NCBI GenBank assembly: GCA_003542015.1
Contig: DPLL01000386.1
Coordinates: 1-12,359 of the forward strand
Reading direction: 5' to 3'
From: Microcoleaceae cyanobacterium UBA9251
Lineage (GTDB): Bacteria > Cyanobacteriota > Cyanobacteriia > Cyanobacteriales > Microcoleaceae
Length of the DNA: 12,359 bases
The stretch's first letter is position 1, and every line of letters starts with the position of its first letter. Shown here piece by piece: positions 7,134-12,359 of this stretch. Below the pieces are notes generated by a model, which saw only the letters and a list, made by a program, of their open reading frames with translations, was not told the origin of the DNA and did no database searches. A program made the position numbers and the translations under genes.

Positions 7134-7207
7134 GTTTTTTTCCTCGTCCACAAAATGTTAGTAGTCGATCGCCAACGGTCAGCATCATAGATCTATTCTA
7201 TGAACTA

Positions 7208-7312
7208 ATTGCAGGAAGTATTAGCAGTAAATACATAATATTTACCCAACATATGCAGTAAATACATTTAATCAATGCAATTTCCGAATGTCACTTGAAA
7301 ACTTCCTGCAAT
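7208..7312. repeat. 105-bp segment bounded by 12-bp inverted repeats
   Basis: ATTGCAGGAAGT (7208-7219) and its exact complement ACTTCCTGCAAT (7301-7312) bound a 105-bp AT-rich segment. It holds two direct GCAGTAAATACAT repeats. It could be a miniature inverted-repeat element or a regulatory loop upstream of the 48-aa gene. No obvious target duplication is visible. Confidence 0.6.
7224..7267. promoter_or_regulatory. Repeated GCAGTAAATACAT boxes, possible operators
   Basis: GCAGTAAATACAT is found at 7224-7236 and 7255-7267, 31 bp apart, about three helical turns. The first copy is part of a palindrome GTAAATA-N5-TATTTAC (7227-7245). A third core, inverted, ATGTATTTAC, is at 7414-7423. Regular spacing on one face of the helix fits a repeated binding site for a regulator; the regulator is unknown. 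It does not fit the NtcA GTA-N8-TAC box. Confidence 0.45.
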
Positions 7313-7339
7313 CTGTGCGTGCGATCGGTTTTTCTTGAA

Positions 7340-7379
7340 GTTTGATTCTTACAATTTAGGTTGTAAAACACTATCAAAC
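7340..7379. repeat. Nested hairpin
   Basis: The outer arms are GTTTGAT (7340-7346) and ATCAAAC (7373-7379). The inner arms are TTACAA (7349-7354) and TTGTAA (7361-7366) around the loop TTTAGG. The two stems are separated by bulges of 2 and 6 nt. It lies between the repeated boxes and the third inverted box. Confidence 0.55.
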
Positions 7380-7409
7380 CAAGACTTATGTTAATACACT
7401 GATATTTAA

Positions 7410-7523
7410 ATGAATGTATTTACCTATACAGCAGACAATCATTTGAGCACAGGTCAAAAAGGAGCAAGACCGCAAAAAACAAGCTCGTCAATTAATGCCG
7501 GGGCGTTAATATTTAATGATTAA
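7410..7523 (+). CDS. Possible 37-aa peptide, weak
   Basis: ATG at 7410 to TAA at 7521-7523 encodes 37 residues beginning MNVFTYTADNHLSTGQ and ending NAGALIFND. There is no Shine-Dalgarno, and the start overlaps the inverted ATGTATTTAC box. The composition is protein-like (no runs, mixed charge), which is why it is noted, but chance is quite possible. I recognise no family. Confidence 0.15.
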   Translation: MNVFTYTADNHLSTGQKGARPQKTSSSINAGALIFND

Positions 7524-7566
7524 TCTTGAGCAACATTCTTTCTTGATATTACCTTTGTACTTCCCT

Positions 7567-7592
7567 CAACCCCATCCCCCAACCCCATCCCC
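7567..7592. repeat. CAACCCCATCCCC tandem duplication
   Basis: Two perfect head-to-tail copies of a 13-mer abut the end of the uracil phosphoribosyltransferase remnant, at about the place where its homology stops. Confidence 0.7.
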
Positions 7593-7681
7593 TTCTTGGC
7601 GTAAAGCCGATCGCCAGCATCTCCAATTCCCGGTACAACATAGCCGTATTCGTCTCAACAATCATCCACTGCGACTTCGCT
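7592..7681 (-). pseudogene. upp: Uracil phosphoribosyltransferase C-terminal remnant
   Basis: About 30 codons on the minus strand match the C-terminal end of uracil phosphoribosyltransferase, the enzyme that makes UMP from uracil and PRPP. The frame reads DEYGYVVPGIGDAGDRLYAK from 7654 down. The family's uracil-binding and closing segment is of the form GYI(V/I)PGLGDAGD(R/K)-x-F-G-T. Just before it, EVAVDDC is followed by an in-frame TGA (7655-7657) where the family has residues such as LNE. Upstream bases no longer show the PRPP loop or any other part of the enzyme, and downstream the match ends in CCCCAT repeats. A 78-codon minus-strand frame over the area is out of register with the match. 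It is a relic, not a gene. Confidence 0.7.
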
Positions 7682-7830
7682 CTGTTACCGTCTGAGTCAC
7701 CCGAAACTCCAGAGAGAGTTCTCAGCTTCCTAAGCTCTTCCTTTCCAGGAAGAGCCGGATTTTGGCCTCGGATTTTCCGGAACATTGTTTAGCTGGCATG
7801 AATCTTAGAAAGTCAAAGCAAAAAATCAAT

Positions 7831-7913
7831 CTTTTTCGATTAATTACACTCCTCGAAAAAGCACTGAGCTAGGTACTAGCATTTAGCTCATCCTCTAGGT
7901 TGTCCTAGTTTTT
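7831..7913. repeat. Three successive hairpins upstream of the DUF4360 gene
   Basis: CTTTTTCGA (7831-7839) pairs with TCGAAAAAG (7853-7861). TGAGCTA (7865-7871) pairs with TAGCTCA (7884-7890). CTAGG (7895-7899) pairs with CCTAG (7904-7908) and is followed by TTTTT, a small terminator-like structure on the plus strand. The last stem overlaps the putative -35 of the downstream promoter. Confidence 0.55.
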
Positions 7914-7938
7914 CAGATTACAAAATAAGACTTATAAT
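7910..7938 (+). promoter_or_regulatory. Probable promoter of the DUF4360 gene
   Basis: TATAAT (7933-7938) lies 17 bp after TTTTCA (7910-7915). The start would be near 7945, leaving a leader of about 85 nt before the ATG at 8030. Confidence 0.45.
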
Positions 7939-8029
7939 CTCCTATTTTAACAGGGATTACCTAAATTTTGCTGCTTCAATTGATCGGGGTGATTCTAACA
8001 CAAAACTTAATTGATTAAGGAGAACATCC

Positions 8030-8599
8030 ATGAAGTTTGTAAAACTCTTACTGGCCGCAGCATTAATGTCTGCTTCGATTAGCCCCGCCTTGGCCCAACA
8101 AGTTCAAATTTTAGGCGCAAGCTATGGTGGTAGTGGTTGCCCCGACAGATCCGCCAGTGTCAGCGTCAGCCCCGATGGTCAAGAACTAACCATTCTATTT
8201 GATAAGTTTGCAGCCCTGGGAAATGTCTCAGCAGAAAAGCGGAAAAGCTGTAATCTGAGCATTCCGATCAAAGTACCTCAAGGCTTCCAAATTTCTCTCT
8301 ACGATGCTGATTATCGTGGTTATGTCGCACCAAAAACCAGCGGAAATCTACGAGCAGAATACTTTTTCGCAGGCACCCGTGGCCCAGTTTTTTCCCGGAC
8401 TTTCAACGGCGAAACTAACTATAACGTTCGAGATAGCTTAGCAACCGTAGCAGATGTTTGGTCTCGTTGCGGTGACAGTATAAATATGCGCGTGAATGCT
8501 GCGATGACGGCCAGTGGCGCTGGTACAGCCACCGTTGACTCTTTTGATTTGGCTCACCGTGGTTTGGTTTATCACATCAAATATCGCACCTGTCGCTAG
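8030..8599 (+). CDS. Secreted DUF4360 domain protein
   Basis: A 189-residue exported protein of the DUF4360 family, function unknown. A clear signal peptide covers residues 1-22 (basic MKFVK, hydrophobic LLLAAALM, cleavage after ALA before QQ). The mature domain opens VQILGASYGGSGCPD, with later hallmarks LFDKFAAL (56-63), KRKSCNLSIPI (70-80), YRGYV (95-99) and a C-terminal RTCR. Four cysteines (37, 74, 147, 188) could make two disulfides outside the cytoplasm. The start is secure: AAGGAG (8017-8022) sits seven bases before the ATG. It has its own promoter and no partner on its strand; a heptamer tract follows 13 bp after the stop. Codon use looks like the neighbours'. Family assignment is from memory of the sequence pattern. 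Confidence 0.85.
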   Translation: MKFVKLLLAAALMSASISPALAQQVQILGASYGGSGCPDRSASVSVSPDGQELTILFDKFAALGNVSAEKRKSCNLSIPIKVPQGFQISLYDADYRGYVAPKTSGNLRAEYFFAGTRGPVFSRTFNGETNYNVRDSLATVADVWSRCGDSINMRVNAAMTASGAGTATVDSFDLAHRGLVYHIKYRTCR

Positions 8600-8612
8600 A
8601 GATGTCGAGAGT

Positions 8613-8661
8613 GGGGCATAGGGCATAGGGCATGGGGCATGGGGCATAGGGCATAGGGCCT
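8613..8661. repeat. Heptamer tract, seven units (ATGCCCY on minus)
   Basis: Seven units of GGGGCAT or AGGGCAT (the last AGGGCCT) follow the DUF4360 stop. Read on the minus strand they are ATGCCCC and ATGCCCT, the same family as the 27-unit array at 2721-2909 but in the opposite orientation. A pyrimidine tract of CTCTCCC units follows (about 8670-8711). Confidence 0.9.
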
Positions 8662-8780
8662 TGGTAGCCCGTCTCTCCCCCTCTCCCCTCTCCCTTCTCC
8701 CCCTCTCCCCTCGCAATTTTGGCGAATAGCACCAGGTGCGATCAGATCTTCCACAGTCTCCAATTTACTATTACTCAATT

Positions 8781-9863
8781 TCATGAAACTAGACACCGAT
8801 AAACATCATTTTCTTTAAAAAAGTCAAACTGACTATAATCCAAAATATTATCTAGGATCGCATTTTTATCGAGCTTGATCAACTTATATTCCCATTTCGA
8901 GCCGCTGACTTCCCGTTTGATGCGATCGGAAACTATCACCGAATTTTTTTCTGTGCCCGGAGATACTATTTTACTTAAATGTTCCAGTCGATCGGCTATG
9001 TTAATATCTTTACCGTAAGTACAAGAGCGAAATATATATAAATTTCCTTTAGTAACTCCCACAGACAAGCCGCAAGGTATTTGATTGCTGTGAATAAAAA
9101 GTTTCCAATTTTCGCACAAACTTTCCATTGCCGCTAAAGCCGCATGAGCTTCCGGGAAAGTTAAAAGGTGCGAATCGCCAACGATACTCCGAATTGTGCC
9201 GCCGTATTCTTCGCAAATTGTTTTTTCAAAATTATCGAAGTTTGTGAGCAAGTATTCAACATCTTTGATTGAGTTGGATTCTTGATAAGCAATAAAACCT
9301 CTCAATTCAGCTTTAATTATTGCTTGATTTTTGACAATTCGCGTCTTATAACTTTGGTCAACTTTGTAGACTTTTTCAGGTTCGCTCATCCCTTTCAAAG
9401 CAAACTCATTCACGAAGGATGTTTGCACTTCTGCTTTGTTGAGTGCCAGCCAAGCTGCTTGGGACAAATATATTTCATCAGGGGGCGTGACAGATTCTAT
9501 GCGAGCTGTTAAATTCACAGTATCCCCAAAGATATCTTTATCTTGGTGCAAGACATCTCCTAAGGTAATCGACACCCGAATAGCCAATCGTTCGTCGCTC
9601 GATTTGCTAGACTGCTGAGCCCTCAATTCCTGCTGCATTTCTATGGCGGCCATAGCCGCTGCTGTGACGCTGGGAAAAATCATCCAAAATGAATCACCTT
9701 CCCCTTTAATCACACTTCCTTCATTTCTGGTGCTAATATCTGCAATAAAAATTTTATGATCGTTTAATAAGCTACTTAAGTCCGACTGAGATAATTTTTT
9801 AACTCTGGCGGTATATCCGCAAATATCTGTTTTTACGATCACAGTAGAACGCAAATTAGCCAT
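8781..9863 (-). CDS. Class III nucleotide cyclase with two cyclase homology domains
   Basis: A soluble 360-residue protein with two class III cyclase homology domains and no sensor or membrane part. Domain 1 (about 5-168) looks fully catalytic for ATP: metal Asp13 (KTDICGYT) and Asp57 (GEGDSF), adenine-selecting Lys53 and Asp110, and transition-state Asn117 and Arg121 (VNLTARIE). ALKGMSEP (155-162) is the usual end of such domains. Domain 2 (about 183-330) is degenerate: the first metal Asp is replaced by Glu187 (KAELRGF), Asp230 remains (IVGDSH), Asn288 and Arg292 remain (INIADRLE), but Cys281 and Ser226 replace the base-selecting residues. Class III enzymes work as dimers, so one chain may fold as its own pseudo-heterodimer. 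A TTG at 9909-9911 would add 16 residues; the ATG at 9863 is preferred, with AGGGCAGG just upstream. cAMP production is inferred. Confidence 0.85.
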   Translation of the reverse strand: MANLRSTVIVKTDICGYTARVKKLSQSDLSSLLNDHKIFIADISTRNEGSVIKGEGDSFWMIFPSVTAAAMAAIEMQQELRAQQSSKSSDERLAIRVSITLGDVLHQDKDIFGDTVNLTARIESVTPPDEIYLSQAAWLALNKAEVQTSFVNEFALKGMSEPEKVYKVDQSYKTRIVKNQAIIKAELRGFIAYQESNSIKDVEYLLTNFDNFEKTICEEYGGTIRSIVGDSHLLTFPEAHAALAAMESLCENWKLFIHSNQIPCGLSVGVTKGNLYIFRSCTYGKDINIADRLEHLSKIVSPGTEKNSVIVSDRIKREVSGSKWEYKLIKLDKNAILDNILDYSQFDFFKENDVYRCLVS

Positions 9864-9945
9864 AACCTGCCCTGATTTATAAAAAAACAAGCAATTAATT
9901 TTCTTTGGCAAAGACGCGCCGATTCGCCTCCGATCCCTCGCGCCT

Positions 9946-10747
9946 TTACCGGATCGATCTCCTAAATCTCGTCAGGAATGTTTCTGCAAGTATGGTAGCA
10001 TCTGGCCCCTTGTCTGGTGTATAGTAACCAGCGGCTATGAAGGCGATGATTTCAACTTGTGCATCTGCGGGAATCCAATGTTCAGGAAGGGGAATGCGAT
10101 CGACTACCTGAATGCCAGAATTACTAATCGCATTGTATTTCTGATCGCTCATGGAAACTAAACGGTCAATTCGAGAGATCCCCAACCAGTGCAACACATC
10201 TGGCATTAATTCTTGAAACCGCATATCTTGAACTCCGGCGACACATTCAGTGCGAGTAAAATACGCCTGACGGGCGATCGCCTCCTGACTGACGTTTTCT
10301 AGCATTGTACACCAAAAACTTAGTAACTTCGCCCAAAGCTCTCCCTTCCTTGCGGAAGTAAACAATTACCCCAGAGTCGCCAGCCTGTGCCGTTTGGATG
10401 CAAACCTCAATCCCCTTTACTAGATAAGGGCGACAGGTGCAAATATCAGAACTGAAAACGTCTGAACCGTTGCACTCGTCGTGGAAGAGCACCGCCAACT
10501 GCTTCTGTGGGTCAGAAATATGCGCGACATCCCCAATAATATAGACTGTAGTTCCGCCAATTGGTGGCAAGAAAACCTGCAAGTCAGGCCGCCTCACTAA
10601 GTCCGCAAACATTCCCCCTGTTTGTTGAAAAAGAACGCGATGAAAATCGTTTTCTTCAACACCAAATCCCTGGGCAATTCCTGGCAAATACCACAGGGGA
10701 TCGATCGCGATTTTAGTTACCGCCAAATGCCCTCCTGCTTTAATCAT
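9946..10747 (-). pseudogene. GTP cyclohydrolase II-like gene (URC1 type), truncated and frameshifted
   Basis: This is the core of a GTP cyclohydrolase II homologue of the uracil-catabolism kind (URC1/Urg1), rather than riboflavin RibA. The first part (10747 to about 10268) reads LAVTKIAIDPLWYLPGIAQ, then the zinc motif Cys-x10-Cys-x-Cys (DECNGSDVFSSDICTCRP) and the GTP-loop segment VYFRKEGRALGEVTKF. Near 10267 one extra base, or two missing ones, moves the frame; the rest continues AYFTRTECVAGVQDMRF and RIDRLVSMSDQKYNAI to a TAA at 9946. The repaired product would be 266 residues. As I remember the family, homologues carry about 150 more residues at the N-terminus; here a TAG sits directly before the ATG. 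A sequencing error could explain the frameshift but not the missing N-terminus. Confidence 0.8.
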
Positions 10748-10829
10748 CTAATTTGTGGATATTTTTGTTGAATCCAAATACAGAGGTAACCGAAAAATTA
10801 ACAAATAGAGAAAGAGGGAAAAATAGATG

Positions 10830-10858
10830 TTTACAAATCCTGCAAAGGTTGCTATAGT
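10830..10858 (+). promoter_or_regulatory. Promoter of the cytosine deaminase-like gene
   Basis: TTTACA (10830-10835), a 17-bp spacer and TATAGT (10853-10858), with TG one base ahead of the -10 (extended -10). It lies about 50 bp before the ATG at 10908. It appears intact although the gene it would serve is broken. Confidence 0.5.
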
Positions 10859-10907
10859 TACAGATGATAGCACTGAATTATCAAGAAAATATTAACTCAT
10901 AAATTGA

Positions 10908-12251
10908 ATGTTGCCAAGTACATCTAATTATTTGCTAAAAAATGCTGGCGTGCCCGTGTCTCTCTCAGAGACGCAATCGATCGCACTTAACCCCGATCCA
11001 GTCGCAGTCAGACAGACTGGCGAGGGTTTGTGTTTAGTGGATTTGGAAATTGCAGCAGGTGCGATCGCCCAAATTACCCCCGCAGGTACAGAAGCCCCAT
11101 CCCAAATTGCAGATATCCCAGTTGTAGATTTGCGGGGTGGGTTTGTGTTTTTCCTTGCTTTGTGGATATGCACACCCATTTAGACAAAGGTCATGCTTGG
11201 GAGCGATCGCCCAATCCCGATGGAACTTTCGCCAGTGCGATCGAAGCAGTGGGCGCTGACGCTCAAAAAAACTGGAATGCAGACGATGTTTATCGGCGCA
11301 TGGAGTTCGGGATCGAGTGCAGTTATGCCCACGGTACCAAAGCCATCCGCACCCACATCGACGCAGCAGGCGAACAGGGAACCATTAGTTTAGCAGTATT
11401 TCAAGAGTTGCGAGCCAAAGGGGGCGATCGGCTAATCTTGCAAGCAGTTAGCCTAGTTTCCATCGACTATTTCCTGACACCAGCAGGGGAAAAATTAGCC
11501 GACAAAATTGCTGAATTTTGCGGCATTATCGGCGGTTTTACCTACATAAATTCCGACTGAAAAAAACAACTCAATAGAGTTTTTACCTTAGCCCAAAAAC
11601 GAGGCTTAAACCTCGATTTTTACACGACAAAAACGACAGTTTAGAATCAGTAACATTGCAACAAATAGCAACACTTTGACTACGCTATTTTACCGTTTAT
11701 ACCATCAATTTGCAGGTCAAATTATATGTAAAAACGGCTGTAGTTTAACCGTACAACCGTCAGACTTAGTAACAAAAACCATGACCTTAGTCAAAGAAGC
11801 AAATATCGGCATTGTCAGCTTGCCGATGTGCAATCTTTACCTACAAGACAGACAATCTCAGAGTACGCCACGCTGGCGGGGAGTGACGCTATTGCACGAA
11901 CTCAAAGCAGCAGGAATTCCCCTTGCAGTTGCTAGCGACAATTGTCGCGATCCGTTTTATGGATTTGGCGATCGCGATGTTTTGGAAGTCTTCAATATGG
12001 CAGTCCGAATCGCTCATTTAGATATGCCTTATGGGGATTGACCCTGTGCGGTGACAAAGACACCAGCAGATTTAATGGGATTGCCTAAATTGGGAAAAAT
12101 TGCAGTGGGTTTACCAGCAGATTTGATTTTGTTTAAGGCCCGAAATTTCAGCGAATTGTTATCTAGGTCACAGCGCGAGCGCACAGTTTTGCGACAAGGT
12201 ATAGAAATTGATACAACCTTGCCCGATTACCGCGAACTGGATGATTTGTAA
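10908..12251 (+). pseudogene. Cytosine deaminase-like amidohydrolase, multiply disrupted
   Basis: The remains of a metal-dependent amidohydrolase of about 440 residues resembling cytosine deaminase (cytosine to uracil). Four pieces align in order. 10908-11147 ends in DLRGGFVF; a run of five T (11148-11152) shifts the frame. 11153-11557 carries the metal pair in DMHTHLDKGH and runs to YINSD, then TGA (11558-11560). The reading continues as LNRVFTLAQKRGLNLDFYT, loses one base near 11628, and is disturbed again by an insertion around 11674-11705. 11700-12038 gives VSLPMCNLYLQDR and VASDNCRDPFYGFGD, then TGA (12039-12041). The last part reads TKTPADLMGLPKLGK to DDL-stop. Residues expected to be His and Glu in the HTDE-like motif and His in the GHC-like motif are replaced (YT, then Lys-Asn at 11730-11735), so it is dead even if the frames were repaired. 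Confidence 0.88.
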
Positions 12252-12330
12252 GTAGGGACACTCAAGGGTGCCTTCTTTGTGTCAACTTAACTTCTAACCC
12301 AGTCACAGACTGCTGTTTGACGATTAGGTC

Positions 12331-12359
12331 CAGATCCCCCCTAACCCCCCTTAATAAGG
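12331..12359. repeat. C-rich intergenic repeat at window edge
   Basis: GATCCCCCCTAACCCCCC followed by TTAATAAGG. This kind of CCCCCTTAATAAGG string is, from memory, a widespread intergenic repeat in filamentous cyanobacteria. It contains CCTTAATAAGG, a short hairpin, and runs out of the window, so its extent is unknown. Bases 12252-12330 hold nothing else that I can identify. Confidence 0.45.

Noticed and set aside
6963..7190. 75-codon plus-strand frame
   Set aside because: It is antisense to the 48-codon gene with the strong ribosome site, and it lacks a start signal of its own.
7227..7245. NtcA binding site
   Set aside because: The palindrome is GTA-N13-TAC, not GTA-N8-TAC, and no suitably placed -10 follows.
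7549..7785. 78-codon minus-strand frame as a gene
   Set aside because: Its register differs from the uracil phosphoribosyltransferase match inside it, the end is repeat-derived (RRGWGWGMG), and it has no ribosome site. A faint RPKSGS string in another frame near 7750-7785 recalled the tail of DUF2281 antitoxins but is too short to call.
8438..8796. Minus-strand frames across the DUF4360 3' end and its repeats
   Set aside because: They are low-complexity translation of ATGCCCY and CTCTCCC repeats and antisense of a clear gene.
9864..9911. TTG-start extension of the cyclase by 16 residues
   Set aside because: The extension is hydrophobic and unrelated to the cyclase fold, while the ATG at 9863 has purine-rich AGGGCAGG upstream and opens just before the first conserved strand.

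Overview
The window looks like chromosome of a filamentous, non-heterocystous cyanobacterium of the Oscillatoriales (Microcoleus/Oscillatoria type; this is inference). The evidence is at least nine copies of the HIP1 octamer GCGATCGC, many partial CGATCG sites, heptanucleotide tandem repeats in the intergenic regions, and typical cyanobacterial genes such as a phytol kinase-like membrane protein and a DUF4360 secreted protein. I see no tRNA, rRNA, CRISPR array or transposase.

Layout. 1-300: a gene-free edge with a hairpin and a heptamer tract that runs into the 3' end of the phytol kinase gene (301-1002, minus). 1250-1531: a small ABM-fold protein (plus), followed by what may be a dead start codon. 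1691-2650 (minus): a family 2 glycosyltransferase. It is separated by a 27-unit heptamer array from a TPR protein (2914-3384, minus). Divergent from these, across an intergenic region with a large inverted repeat, are a GT-B glycosyltransferase (3570-4814) and a conserved single-pass membrane protein of unknown function (4853-6787), probably one transcript. 6987-7133 (minus) is a 48-codon small gene with a good ribosome binding site. Its upstream region (about 7190-7430) is packed with inverted and direct repeats. 8030-8599 (plus) is a secreted DUF4360 protein. 8781-9863 (minus) is a class III nucleotide cyclase with two cyclase homology domains, the second degenerate.

The right-hand third is dominated by gene decay. 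A GTP cyclohydrolase II-like gene of the uracil-catabolism (URC1/Urg1) type is N-terminally truncated and frameshifted (9946-10747, minus). A divergent cytosine deaminase-like gene (10908-12251, plus) has several frameshifts and stops and has lost catalytic residues. A roughly 30-codon remnant of a uracil phosphoribosyltransferase C-terminus sits 2.3 kb away (7592-7681, minus). Together these read as the wreck of a pyrimidine salvage/URC-type catabolism cluster that was broken up in this lineage.

Heptamer tracts recur next to six protein genes (247-323, 2721-2909, 4814-4841, 6789-6823, 8613-8661). The most promising functional novelties are the tandem-domain cyclase, with an apparent single active site built in one chain, and the structured regulatory region upstream of the 48-aa protein. 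I do not see a clear undescribed multi-gene system.
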